From Balaenoptera acutorostrata (taxonomy: Eukaryota > Chordata > Mammalia > Artiodactyla > Balaenopteridae), in the NCBI RefSeq assembly GCF_949987535.1, contig NC_080079.1, positions 1,364,001 through 1,428,000 of the forward strand: 64,000 nucleotides of DNA. The letters run 5' to 3'. Positions 44,821 through 56,657 of this stretch are shown piece by piece (the first letter of the stretch is position 1; every line of letters begins with the position of its first letter). The position numbers and the translations under genes were made by a program. The notes beneath the pieces were generated by a model that saw only the letters and a program-made list of their open reading frames with translations, made no database searches and was not told the DNA's origin.

Positions 44821-46614
44821 TCCAAATCACCGAAAGGATCCCCAGAATAGATTTTCTTCAGTTCTTTGTAGTGGCTCTCTGGTCCACCGGCCCTGATTCA
44901 GAGTACTGGGGTCTCCCTTCCATTCTGAGGTGAAGCAGAGTGACGGGGGTGGGGGAAGCTGACAGGTTCTCAGAGCCACGTGGAAAAACCTGGGTCTGCA
45001 GAGCAAGCCGGGGCTGCCTCCTGCTCGAGCCCCTCGGCGGGCTGCGGGCTCTCAGGACGGACGACATCTTCCCACCCTGACCCTCCACGCGGCCGGGACC
45101 TCGAACAGGACCCCATGGCCCTGCGTGTCAGCCTTCTGGGCCACGGGCAGCCTCCTCTCAGGTGGTCTGTGGTGTCCCTGCCCGAGCCACACTGTTCACC
45201 CACAAAGGAGGGCACAGGCGCCCCTGTCGCAGCGGGTTAGGGACAGTGCCTGGGACAGCCCTGCTAGTGCCGGTACACATCCGTGGACTCTGGTTCACTT
45301 GGGGCGCTTAAATAAAGCTCTCCCTGTAACCGAGGAGGGAAGAGATTAACTGAATCTCTGTGGAGAATGAAGATGCTTGCTGGCCTTGCTAATTATGTGT
45401 TTTACCCGGTAACGGCTGGTGGCTTGTGCGTCACAATCGGACTGAAGTGCTTGCAGAGAGAAGTCTCACCAGTTAGGGTCGGTGGCCCCAAGGTCACGGT
45501 TGCCTGTGTTCTGATGTCAACCCTGGTCCAAGGCTGGGGGCTGAGAGATGCTGGACTCCAGCCCGTGGGTCTATGTGGTTGTGGTTCCGTCTGCACCCCC
45601 GACGGAAGAGCAGGCCCCCGGCCAAGCTCCCAGCTCAGAAGGGTCCTGGGAGGCTGAGCAGGTCCAGGAGGCCGCGGGTCAGCTGCCAGTCTGGCTGAGG
45701 CATCATCAGGGGGTGAGACCCGTTCCTCCCTGGAGTCTCTCCGGAGGCCGGAGCCCCGGGGGTGAGGCAGTGTGATGCTGAGGTCTCCTCCTCCTCCCTG
45801 GGGCTCAGCTGCGTTTACTTGAATATTGTCTTGGAAGGACTCTCCCCTAAGCCGGGAGATGCCTCTCAGTGAGAAACCGTCTCTGGGAAGTGATTATTTC
45901 CAGGAGCTGCCGCAGGGGCCTGGCTGGGACTGCTGTTCTCTCCCTGTGGTGAGGCGTCTTGGTAACTTCTGGGGAAACAGAAGCACTTCTGGTGGGTGGA
46001 GGTAGTTCTGCCGTCTTTGTTCGGAGATTCCTGGAAATACCTCAGGAATGCGTTTAGCTAAAAGATCGGATTCCTTCCCGACCAGCTGGCCCAGGTGTGT
46101 GGGCAGCCAGGGCAGAACCACTGAGAAAGCCCTTCCTTCCCTTCAAGCCTGTTGGCTCCATTTCCATTTTAAGTGACTTACTGTCTGCGGACGTTTTCTG
46201 TGAGCCGGTCCAATTCCGATCGGGAAGAAAGCGGGGTGTGTCTTATACACAGACTGCGGTCTGGTCTGCTCGGCTTTCCCAGGGAGGCCCGTGTCTGCAC
46301 TGGGGGTGGGGCATGGGGACCCTCGCCAGACCCCTCCCGCTGAGCTGGGCAGCTACCTCCCGCCCCCAATATGACGCTGACCCGAGAGACAGAGTGGCAG
46401 AGGGGGGTGTGTGGGAAGGGGCCCTGTGGATGTCAGGGAGGTAGAGAGAAGTGGGACCGGCAGGGGCAAAGGGGGGAAGGGGCCTGATGCATTACAGGAA
46501 CAGTGGGGGGATTGGGGGTGCAGGAGGACAGAACAGGCAGACAGGTGCGCTGATGGAGGGAACATCTCCCCGTCATCCGGACCGTGTCTTTGATGGTTTG
46601 TGTTTATTCTGTAG
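44821..46614. other. GC-rich unique sequence, no gene seen
   Basis: No domain-bearing frame or repeat. A G-rich, quadruplex-prone stretch lies at 46399-46530. Confidence 0.5.
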
Positions 46615-46675
46615 GAACAGCTCAGGCAATGGCTTCTACCACCGTTGGGAGCGTGAGGCTTATGTGGATAAATAA
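46615..46675 (+). CDS. Possible terminal exon (weak candidate)
   Basis: A good acceptor ('ggtttgtgtttattctgtag') ends at 46614. The frame that follows reads NSSGNGFYHRWEREAYVDK and stops at TAA (46673-46675). An AATAAA hexamer at 46671-46676 overlaps the stop codon. Coding capacity is only about 19 residues, and the signal would leave almost no 3' UTR, so chance is likely. No family recognised, and no upstream partner exon is visible. Confidence 0.15.
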
Positions 46676-47469
46676 AATACGTGTTTCTGGTAAATGAAAT
46701 CCATGCCAGTAGTTGTTAATCGCTGGGCTTTCTCGCTGGGGTAGAGCTGAGTCCCGGGAGCTTCTGTCTGCACCACAGCTGAACTTTCTGGGCATCACTT
46801 GCCTGCATTTTATTTGTTTTAAAAGAATCAAATCAATATTTTATGGAGGAAATATGGTCATTCCCAAGCCATGCATAATTCAAATTTTTCCGAAGGTAAG
46901 CTCTTAAATCTTCAGGAAGGAAACGAGTCACCCGCTCTCCTTGGTTCAGATTCGTGGGGTTAGCGGTCAGGGTGCGGGGGGTGGGCGGGTAGTGGGCCTG
47001 GGCCAGCGGGCGCAGCTGCCTGGTCACTTTCTCTGGGGCACGTGCGGCTGCAGGCGGGCAGGGGAAGAGGCTGGTGGGCCAAGGAGAGCACGAGTGGGGT
47101 CCTCAGCTGTGGTCGCGTCGCAGGGGGGGCCCTGCCTGGAGCCCCAGGTGGAGGCCGAGGGTGGGAGTGACAGCAGGAGATAGAGAGAAGGAGTGAGGGC
47201 GCTCGTTCTCTTAAAATGTTCTTTTTAAATATTTAAATCTTCTGTTATAAGTTGAAAACATACTATGTGCACCTAGTAACACGGATCTACACCCCCTCTG
47301 ATGACAGGAAACGAGCACCGTCCTCTCGTCCCAGCTCCGGGTACCACCGCATCCGGCACCGCTGTCCTCACCTTCACGGGCCTCCCTGGAATCGTCTGGA
47401 CGATGCGTGCAAATATAAGTACACGTCCATTTTGTGAAGTCTATAAACGACAGTGTGTTGCTTATTGTT
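46676..47469. other. Unique sequence, no gene seen
   Basis: AT-rich at 46680-46920, G-rich at 46950-47190. No gene or clear repeat. Confidence 0.5.
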
Positions 47470-47960
47470 CTGTACTCGGCTCTGTTTACTAATGAAATAT
47501 TTAAAGTATATAAAAATAGGGAATAATACACCAGTGCCGCTCCCTGCAGATCAGCTTAAGAAATACAGCGTAACAAGCACACCCGACGTTCCCTGGGAGT
47601 CCCGGGAGCTTCCCGGGAGGGAACCCAGGCTCTTACTTTGGTGCTTATCATTCGAATGCACACTTACAAAGCACTTTTAACAGTATGTACGTATGCATGA
47701 GCAGGGTGTGGACTTATTCTGCGCTTTCTGCGGTTTCTCTACCGTGATGAGTGGCACACACGGCGCTCCACCTCCTGCTCTTTCGCTTGTTTCTGTTCTG
47801 AGACTCATGCCCGGGGTCCGTCCCGCTGCTTGTTTGCTGTAGTGGCGTGTCATGTCCAGCGTGGAGTGCACCGCTTGTCCCCCACGGCTCCTGTCCTGGG
47901 CACTTAGGTTGGTTCTACTTTTCCACCACAAATTCCGATGTCAGAATATCGGGAGGATCA
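47470..47960 (-). mobile_element. Probable L1M-type L1 3' relic, antisense
   Basis: The end of the segment follows the reversed L1 3' region: 'gagactcatgcccggggtcc', 'gtagtggcgtgtcatgtcca' and 'taggttggttctacttttcc'. CpG-rich substitutions obscure it. The AT-rich start (47480-47520) fits the tail side. Confidence 0.5.
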
Positions 47961-48779
47961 TGATTCCAGTTTCTGAGAATAATTCCGACATTGCCAGAGA
48001 CTGCAGCTTCTCTGAGCAGCGTGGTCTCTGAAGAAACGTCCCTACCTCTGCACACGTGTGGTGATTGCTGTTTGTAACCCTGACCACAGGCCTCTGCCCA
48101 TCTGTGGAGTTGAGCAGGGGCTTCCACCCCATGGGACAAGAAGCTGTGGCTGAGTGCTGGCGTGGGAAGGCAGCCGAGGGGCGCTGGTGGAAAAGCAGAT
48201 TCTGGGCGGTGTGTCCGGTAGGGGCAGGGCATCCCCTGGGGCCACCTCCGTGGTCCCCCAGAGATGCTGGCCATCAGTGGTGATGCCCAGTCTTGTCTGG
48301 TAGGGACAGAGGGAGTCTTGGTGGCCCCCGGCCAAGGGACTGCCCTGACTGGGGGATGAGGTCGGAGGGACAGTGCCAGCACAGAGGAGGCTGGCGGGTG
48401 TGGCCTCGGGACCCGGCGAGATGTGAAGCGTCTGCTGGTGTCAAAGGTTATGGGAACAGGATCGTACCCCATAGCAGCCCCTCATGTTCCTTGGAGGTTT
48501 TGCTATCTTGGGCATTTCACATTCTTTTCACCAACCCTCTCCTTTGAGTTGTTCTTTCTAAGAAATACTTTATATTTAAAGTGAACACCTGGTCGAGTTG
48601 CCTTTTCTGCTTTTGGTGGCAGGTCTGTGCATTTGGACACGGCTAGGGCCTCAGAATGGTGACCATCCCTTTACGGTCACACTGTCCCCGGGCCTGACCC
48701 AGGCCAACAGGGACGTGTTTCCAGGGCGACAGTGTGTCTTTCTGAGGATGTCTGCACGTGAGCCCTGCAGGACGGGGCT
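47961..48779. other. Unique sequence, no gene seen
   Basis: GC-rich with overlapping frames on both strands; nothing supportable. Confidence 0.5.
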
Positions 48780-49115
48780 GGAGGCCGGCTTCCTCACTTA
48801 GCCGCTGTCGCCGGGATTCACCCGAGGGGATGCACGGTGATGGGTCACTCCTTTGTCCTGAGCCGTGTTCCATGGTACGATGGAACTATTTATCCACGCA
48901 CCTGTAGAACTTGGGGTTGTTTCCAGTTTGGCCGTTAGAAATAAAGCTGCTGTAAGCAGCCATGTGGAGGCATGTGAACCCTGGTCTCCATTCTCCAGGG
49001 CGGGTACCCAGGCGTGAGACTGCTGGGTGGTGGGCACGTCTATGCTTAACTTTGCATGAAACTGCCCACCTGTTCTCCAGAGAGGCTGCACCATGGCTAC
49101 CCTTCATTTGGATCT
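48780..49115 (-). mobile_element. L1M-type L1 3' relic, antisense
   Basis: Reversed L1 text: 'gccgtgttccatggtacgat', 'aactatttatccacgc', 'ggggttgtttccagtttggc', 'agaaataaagctgctgtaag' and 'tgagactgctgggtggtggg'. Same orientation as the relic at 47470-47960; they may be pieces of one copy. Confidence 0.82.
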
Positions 49116-50379
49116 GGTTCACCTGGCCCGAAGCCGTTCACCTGTTCCCCAGACACGTGGAAGCTTCAGACCCGGGAGAGTGCAAGGTGGGCGTACTGGC
49201 CCAGGCGGCCAAGACTGCAGCCCCGTGGAGATTCTGGGGCCAGGCTGGCCTAAGGTACCCAGTGCCTTCCCAGCTTTTCACGCTCTTACCGTGGCACCTG
49301 CGTGGTGCCCACCGGGAGGAAGACCGGGAGGAAGACTTGCCACTACTTTTGTCTGAGGTCCACTCTCCCACCAGCCTGGGGGGGTGTCTGGAGTCAGATC
49401 TGATTTGAAGAAGGGAAAACAAAGTCATGTGATATTCAGGGCACACCTGGGTTCCCAGCTGCTGCCCACAACCCAGCAGTCCTCTGGGGACTGGACGTCT
49501 CCAAGAGACCCCTTAACGTTCCCACGTAGAGATTCACGAGAGGCAATGACGCTGTAGGTAATTTCAGGCTAAATGCAACCCTGACTTTTCCATCCTTGCA
49601 TCTCCAAGTGCGTTTCACCCTCTGGCCCTGGTTATGGCTTAAACACAAAAAACACTTCTACAACCACCAGGGTGGAGGTACCGCTGTGGGAGATTCTTTA
49701 AATCGTGCAAACAAGAAACCAAAGGAAGTTTTACTTGTTAGAAGAATAACGCGTGTCGGTGGAAGGAATATAGGACCTGGGGAGAAGCCCACGTTCAGGG
49801 GGTCAGTTGAGGCCGAGAGCTCTTCTGTCTCACCTGTGAACGTAACAAGTGGCTGCCCTTCCCTTACGGTGGACGGAGCGGTGTTGGCAGGAAGGGCATC
49901 TCCGTTTTGCTCCTTGGAGACGGGGCTTCCCGCCCAGCAGACTCAGCAAACTGAAGAAGCAACTGTGCCCCAGTGTGAGTTAACGTTCCTCAGAGACACT
50001 GGGAGGGCCAGACAGAGGTCGGCCCGGGGCTGAGGTGTTCCCGGTGTTGGAGAGCTGTTTGCAGAACCTCTGGGGGACCTGCAGAGTCTCGAGTCCAGCT
50101 TCCTCCCCAGGGTCAGTCTGAGTCAGTGGACATTTTTATTTGGAGCAACTTGGCTCACGACCTGGCCATTCGGGGATGTGCAGAGAAACGTCTCTGAGAA
50201 AACGCTTTGTTACTCCAGCTCAACGAGATCGATGGTTTCTATTTGCTTCAGGATCTGACCTGTTTTTATTTATTTAAGGGGCGAGTCACCCGGGGAAAGG
50301 ATTGAAGTGTTGAGCTGAGATGGCTCAGGAAACTCTCTAGAGAGCTGGCAGGCTCTGCCGTGCAGTTCGTGAGTTCCTG
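49116..50379. other. Unique sequence, no gene seen
   Basis: Mixed composition; no exon or repeat can be supported. Confidence 0.5.
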
Positions 50380-51080
50380 CTTTTTAAATGGAACTGGAGA
50401 AGCACTGAAGTCCAGGACTTCATTACGGAATGCTTTGTTTACTTATTTATCGTAAACTATTTTCGTGACTATTCTCTACTCTTTGGAGAGCAGAATTTCT
50501 TCTTTCAGGAAACACATCTACATCTTCAGCCATTTGAGAAGATGTGAGCTTCAAATGATCAAAAGCCTCAAGAGATTCACAGCTCAATGACTTAGCTGAA
50601 AATTACCCCCAGGTCCTGGGACATGGGGTCTCTGCCTCCAGAGTCGAGGGAAAATGTCCCCCCTTTGCTCCCGGGGGGGGCAAAGTGTTGTGGATGCGAG
50701 CCCCCTGGACACCTGGGGGTCGTCCTGTAATTAGACCAGAGGGACTTGTTTGCCCAAAAGTGGCAATCGGAGTCTTGCATGAAAGCGAGCTACTCAGCGC
50801 ATGCGCATAGCAGTAATCTGACTTGGGATACCATGTCTAGCACAGGATTAAGAAATACGCATTTTCTAGTATTTGACAAAAATTTGAACTCTGAAGTAAT
50901 CACAGCATCCAGTGTTTGATTCCGATCTCTGGTTGTCATTAACATTCCATCATCCTCTTCCTCTCAGAGGTGTGCCAAAAGTCTATAATATCAAGTGAAG
51001 CACCGCATATTAGACTTGCTTTAAATCAGCCAAATAAAGAGCTAATTGATTGTCTCCTAAACTGGTTCCATAGGAGGAAA
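50380..51080. promoter_or_regulatory. AT-rich islands flanking a G-rich patch, possible conserved elements
   Basis: 50380-50600 ('tgctttgtttacttatttat', 'gagaagatgtgagcttcaaa') and 50800-51080 ('catattagacttgctttaaa', 'aaagagctaattgattgtct') are repeat-free and AT-rich. 50620-50720 between them is GC-rich with a G9 run (50674-50690 region). Function is inferred. Confidence 0.27.
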
Positions 51081-51339
51081 ACTTGGACTTTGATCTTTGT
51101 GTGGGGTCTGGGGGGAGGTGGCCTAGGAGAGGAGGGAGGAGAAGGACACGAGGTGTGAGATGTAAAATTAGGGCTCGCTGTTCTGGTAACATCAGGGACC
51201 TCAAAGGCCCCCCACTATCCCCTCCCCACGCTGTGCCTGGCATCCCATGGGGGTAGCACTGCACCCGCAAGGGTGACGCCCGAGCTCCCCTGGTGTCCGA
51301 GGGCCCCATGCTGTCCACGCCTCCAGCCTCTAATACCGC
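51081..51339. other. Unique sequence, no gene seen
   Basis: G-rich short segment; nothing recognised. Confidence 0.5.
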
Positions 51340-51660
51340 GGTCATGAAATTCCATTAGGTTTCATAAATCTGCATAAATAATTTAATTTAAATGACTTTC
51401 ATCACTGAGACCCGCCTGTTACTGTGAAGTTTACTAAGATTGATCCACCTCCTCAGAATTTAGATCAGCCTGGGAGGATGTTCCTTTAGACAAAGCAGGG
51501 ACATAATTTTGTTTAGGAAAAGAAAAGTCTAGTGAACTGCAAGCAAAATGTCCTGAGATACCCCCCACGGCTCTGACAGCTAATACGGACAATTACACTC
51601 CAACAAAGGTCGAGTAAAAAAATAAGAATGTCAGAAAAAAGGGAACTTTGAGGTAATGGT
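51340..51660. promoter_or_regulatory. AT-rich repeat-free island, possible conserved element
   Basis: 'tgcataaataatttaattta', 'aatgactttcatcactgaga' and 'gacataattttgtttaggaa'. Dense TAAT words, no repeat and no frame. Enhancer-like by texture only. Confidence 0.3.
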
Positions 51661-51670
51661 GTGAAGCTGG

Positions 51671-51975
51671 TGTACTGTGCCTTTTACTCTGTAACAAATT
51701 ATTATGAACTCAGCGTCTTAAAACAATACAAATGGATTATCTTACAGTTCTGGGGGTCGGAAGCCTGAAGTGAGTCTCAGTGGCCTGAGGTCAGGTGTGG
51801 GCAGAGCTGGTTCCTTCCGGAGGCTCTGGAGTGAGCCCGTTTCCTCGCCTTCTTCCTTCTAGAATACCCGGCGTTCCCTGGCTCGGGGGCCCAGCCCCCC
51901 GCTTTCAAAGCTGGCCGCCTGGCAGCTCCAATCTCTTTTCCGTCTGCTCTGCTGCCCCTGCATCCCTCCCGCAAG
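51671..51975 (-). mobile_element. LTR/MaLR-type or MER relic, antisense
   Basis: 'ttttactctgtaacaaatta', 'gcgtcttaaaacaatacaaa', 'cttacagttctgggggtcgg' and 'tccttccggaggctctggag' match the reversed order of a common old LTR-like mammalian repeat. The subfamily was not assigned. Confidence 0.6.
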
Positions 51976-51999
51976 GACCCCGTCCTGATGTTACTCATC

Positions 52000-52180
52000 G
52001 TGATGGTTCATTTTATGTGTCAACATGATGGGGTTCAGGGTGCCCGGGTGGCTGGTCAACCGCTCCTGGGTGTGTCTGTGGGGTGTTTCCGAAGGTGACT
52101 GGCGTTGGTTCAGTGACCGGTAGCGAAGATGGCCCTCTCCAGGGTGGACAGAATCCTACCCACCCAGGCCGAGTGGAAGG
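52000..52180 (+). mobile_element. Old LTR-like repeat fragment
   Basis: 'gtgatggttcattttatgtg' followed by 'tcaacatgatggggttcagg' and 'ctgggtgtgtctgtggggtg' opens a familiar old mammalian repeat, probably an LTR. The text decays after about 52180. It abuts the antisense relic at 51671-51975. Confidence 0.55.
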
Positions 52181-52255
52181 AAAGGTGGGGGGGAGGGGCT
52201 GTCTGCCTCTGCCTGAGCTGGGCCTCCTCTCTCCCGCCCACTGCCGAGCCCCTGG

Positions 52256-52290
52256 GTCACACACATGCACACACACGTACATGCACGAAC
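52256..52290. repeat. Degenerate (CA)n tract
   Basis: 'gtcacacacatgcacacaca' and 'cgtacatgcac' form an interrupted CA/TG-alternating stretch. Confidence 0.75.
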
Positions 52291-54394
52291 GTGCACTCTC
52301 TTTGCTTCCGTTTTAATGAGCCCCCGGGATATGGGAGTCCAGCAGGCTGCACCCCGAGGACCCCTGCCCGCCTCCCCGCACCTCTGACCAGGCTGCCTGC
52401 AGCCCCTCTCGCACACCCAGGACACGGTTCTTGCGGGAAGGCTCTCCTCGGGGAGGAGGTGGGCCCCCCGCCTGGAGGAGAGGAGTGCCGGTCGTCGGCT
52501 GATGGATGCGATGCTCGTTGGCTGCGTCCTGCAGGAACCACTCTCTGAAGATGCGTCTACGATGAAACAAGGGAGAGAGAGGGCGAGACCCGGCCGAGTC
52601 CAGGCACCAGGCGCACTTCCGTGGGGACCCACGAGCAACCTCCAGGGGCGGCAGTCTCTGGAGCATCGGAGCCGAACCCCTAGCCATCGCCCTCCGGGAG
52701 TGCCTCGGCTGTGACTGAGGCGCACCGGGCCAGCCGTCTGTCTTCTGTGTTCGCTCCTAATCACACCATCCATCCGCCTTATCGATCATCCTCGTCCACC
52801 TTGGCCAGTCTGTGGCCCAGAGAGATGTCTCCGATGTGTTTCCAGAATGCTTCTCACCCAACAAAAGTTTATTTCACTCCCAGGGGCCCCTACCGGGCTC
52901 CAAGGTGCTCCATCTTTTCTGCTGCGTTTTCAGGGATGGAGAATGCCTGGGGGAATGTTTGGTCCCATGTGGACTTCAGCTCCCCTCCCCGCTCTCCCCC
53001 CGGCTGCGTGCAGCCCGGGTGTTCCCACAGACAACAGGGCGGGGGGCCCAGAGGTGGCCAGCCGGAAGGGCGGGGCTGCAGGGACCTCCAAGGTCACGTC
53101 CTTCCAGGTGTGCGTGGGTGTGGGCCCTGGCCTGCGTGGCCCAGCTCGGGGTGACTCCCACAGCCACTGCAGCTCCAGAGCCCCCGGGGGCTCCGCGTCT
53201 CAGCTCCAGGCCCCTCTGCTAACCCCGTTCTTCCCTCCCTTCCCAGGGGCTCCCCAGCACTGTCCTGCCCCCCGGGCACCGTCTCAGTCTGCTGGGGTGA
53301 GCCCCATCTGCCTCAGTTGGTACCCATCCCGTGTTGGCCACTCTCTAGCTGCTGTGCTGGGTCCCCATTATCCCGTTGATCGCACCAACCTGGGGAAATA
53401 TTACCGTCCCCAGTTTTTGATGAGAAAGGGGGGCTCAGGACTGGCATAGGCCGTATGCGTGCTGTGGGGAGCAGAGAGGGTTCCAAGGACCCTGCTTCCG
53501 GGCACTGGTTAGCGATCGCTCCCGCCTTCTGGGGCCTCTTCCCATCTCCCGGCTAGTGTGGTTCCCTTCTCCCTGGGGACCCGCCACACCCATGACGTCA
53601 GTGGACACCCCCGCTGAGGCACCCCAGCCAGTCTGTCGTCAGGACTCCTGGGCCCTTTCCGTGAATTGATTCCACGGGCAGGACACCAGGACCACCCCCC
53701 CCGTGCCCCTGTTCTAGCCATCGTCCCCGTCACGGCTTTCTGGGGGTGGCCGACGTGCTTTGTCATCTCACCTGATGGGGGTGGAAGTGGCATCCTCTGG
53801 AGCGGGAAATGCTGAGAGCAATTTGTGCCTTCTTCATCATTTTCTGTTTCAAGGTCACTTTAAAATAGTCACCATCTTGCCGCTACATGGAAGGGCTCTT
53901 CCGCTTCCAAACACAGGCTGAGTGGACGACGCAGCAGGTCATGGCTGCACTTTATTGGAATAAACAGCAGCAGATTCTGCCGCAGGGACGGGAGCTGACA
54001 CCAGGAAACAGGAGCCGGGCGGGGAAGTGAGCAGGGAGGAGTGTGGACAAGGGTCCATGACCGGGCAGTGAGCTGTGTGGACACCTGGGGCCCAGCAGGG
54101 AAGGGGATTCTGAGCCACTGTGGACCGTGCACCTCAGAGCCAGCCCCTCTCCAGGAGTGAGGGGCTGGGGACTCCCTGCCCCACTGCGTCACCGTTGGCT
54201 GAGGGCTGCTGCGGTGTCAGCTCGGGCACTGGCCACCTGGCACGTGCGTGGGCAGAGCGGGGATTCAGGGGGCAGCCGGGCAGCTGGACCAGCATGTAGA
54301 AACCGGGGGTGGGGTGGGGTACGGATGGTGCTATGCCAGGGGCTCCGCTCACGGTGTCGAGGACAGGAGGTCGCCTTTTCTAACTGTTTGGAAA
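52291..54394. other. GC-rich unique sequence, no gene seen
   Basis: The 205-codon minus-strand (52156-52773) and 200-codon plus-strand (52847-53449) frames overlap others and have no domain. A G-run triplet GGGGGTGGGGTGGGG at 54305-54319 is quadruplex-prone. Confidence 0.5.
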
Positions 54395-54560
54395 TGTAAC
54401 TCAAGGCGATCCTTTCATCCCAAATTTTAATAAATTAAATGTATTGCTTCTATGGGTCTTAAAAGTTGGAAGTAATTATTCATAATTAAGATGGATAATT
54501 ACTACTGCATAGACATGATAGTCTGATATAAAAAACAAATAAAGATGTGACAATTATGGC
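54395..54560. promoter_or_regulatory. AT-rich repeat-free island, possible conserved element
   Basis: 'ccaaattttaataaattaaa', 'agtaattattcataattaag' and 'ggataattactactgcatag'. Dense TAATTA words, sharply bounded by GC-rich DNA. Function is inferred. Confidence 0.3.
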
Positions 54561-55867
54561 GTGAGCCTGGGTTATGTGTTCACACGACTGGCTGTACCAC
54601 CCTCCGACCTCACCCTCCCTCTCTGCAGGCAGGGTCCACACTGTCACCGGGACCCCTGTGATAACTGGCCGAGTGTCCCCTCTGAGTGATGGCGTTTGGT
54701 CTGTCAGGTCTGTCTGTCCTCCCTCACACGGGACTTACCGTGACGACCGGCCCTTCACTTTGCTTCAGTCCCGAGTGTCTTGGTTGGCTGAGTGCACAGC
54801 ACAGCCTGGAGGGGTGGCGAGCTCGCATGGCCTTGTGCCCAGTGGGTGGTCAGTGCCCAGCTGGCCAACGCCCGGGCGACATCTGGCAGAATTCGGCACA
54901 TTCCCGAGAGCCCCTCGGAATTGGCCATTGGCCACAGCATTGACTGGAGAACAGGACCTCTGGCTGATCTCCCTCCTTCTGGCAATCCTGCTACTTTTTA
55001 CTGTCAGCCCCCTGGGAAGCCACCTGTCCCCAGCCCTGCCTCTGACTGTTTAGGAGGAAGCCAGCTAAGCAGACCCACATGGACATCAGCCTAACAGCAC
55101 CACATGGGGCAACCTGGTCAGGACTGTTTTATCCAGGGCTGCTCACCTGCGGAGCTCCTTGGCCCCCGAGTGCAGAGCAGGTGTGCTAGCCAAGTTCCCA
55201 AGTCACCGGCTCCCTTCTAACTCACAGGGCCCTTGACTCAGGACCCCGTTCTGAGCCCCATGATGACATCACCGTGGGGTCTGTTGCTCTGCGCCCTCCA
55301 GGACGGCACAGGTCCGGGGAACACGCACAGTGGCGCAGCTGTTGATGGGCCGGCCTCACCTGGGCTCTTTTCATCTTTACCCCATCAACCTTTTAAAAGA
55401 AAAAGGTACGTGATTCAGCCAGCAAAATCAAGTTGATTGGGGAATTGCTGAGGAACTGCAATTCAGGACAAGCAAACTATGGCCAACTCCGGGCAAGTCC
55501 GGAGAACAGGGAGAAGGGGGATTTGGGGGTGCTGTTTTGAACACAAGTTCACAGGAGGGATGAGAGTCCAAAGTGCACCTGGCGACTGCACCCCCCTCCC
55601 CAGTGACTGATGAGAAGCCCCCAAAGCGGAGGTGAGGGTTAGATCAGACATCTGCTTGGACATGGAAGTTCCATCAAAATCCAGGTGCATTCAAATATTC
55701 AGCTTAAAAAAGTTTCAGGAGTTTTCCCCCTTTAAATATTTGGTCAAACGTGGACACTGGTTTAACATTTATCAAGGAAACTCTAGCACTATAGGGTAAT
55801 ATGACAATCCTTTAAAATATAATATTCTCACCACGCTCATGAAATATACGTCCATTCATATGATATA
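54561..55867. other. Unique sequence, no gene seen
   Basis: GC-rich to 55380, AT-richer after 55690. No supportable gene or repeat. Confidence 0.5.
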
Positions 55868-56196
55868 CAGTCATCCCTCCATATGCATGGGGGGTTGGTT
55901 CCAGGACTCACAAGGACACCAAAATCCCTTATAGAAAGTGGCAAAGTATTTGCATATAACCTATGTACATCCTTCGTACACTTTAAATCACCTCTAGATT
56001 ACTTAAATACCTAATACAATGTAAATTCTATGTAAATAATTGTAAATACAGTGGAAATGTTAGGTGAGTAGTTGGCATTGAGTGGCAAATTCAAGTTTTG
56101 CTTTTTGTAGCTTTCTGGAATTTTTTTCTGAATATTCTTGATCCTCAGCGATTGACCCCAAGGATGCAGAACCCTCGATACTGAGGGCTGACTGTA
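55866..56196. mobile_element. MER2-like Tigger-type DNA transposon, complete ends
   Basis: The body 55868-56194 starts CAGTCATCCC and ends GGGCTGACTG, matching inverted ends, with TA on both sides (55866-55867, 56195-56196). Internal text 'ggggttggttccaggact', 'agtatttgcatataacctat' and 'ttactta...taatacaatg' is MER2-like. It is nonautonomous: about 327 bp with no transposase. An old pogo/Tigger-class cut-and-paste element. Confidence 0.93.
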
Positions 56197-56657
56197 ACTC
56201 TTATTTCTTGTATTTATTGTATGAAGATACAATAGATCAGGTTAGATTTTGAAGGTGGAACTTAAATTAAAATATCAGTTTAGACCCTGAAACTGATGAC
56301 ATTGTTTACTAAAGACTGTTTTTTTCTACCAGAAATTCAAACTCAGTTTTTCCCTTTGTTTTCTAATCAGCTCTGAACTCCCTTCCTTGGAGAAGGTAGG
56401 AAGCTTTGTTATTCAGAGACAGCGGTGGGAGAAAGAATAAAATTACACGAACATCCAGGTGATTTGATGAATATTCATATGGACAATTTAATCAGTGTCT
56501 TCTCATTATCTGTATTTCCACTTGAAGCTGGTTCCGAGAATATAAATAAAGATTGCAGAGCAATTGTATTGACTTTCATTTCCCTCTGAGATACTCAAGT
56601 CTCTATCAATAGCCTCTGTCCTTGGCTTTCTGTGTCCTGGGATGTAGAGACAAAGTC
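56197..56657. other. AT-rich unique sequence, no gene seen
   Basis: Repeat-free AT-rich DNA ('atggacaatttaatcagtg', 'gatgaatattcatatgg'); possibly a conserved element, with no other signal. Confidence 0.4.
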
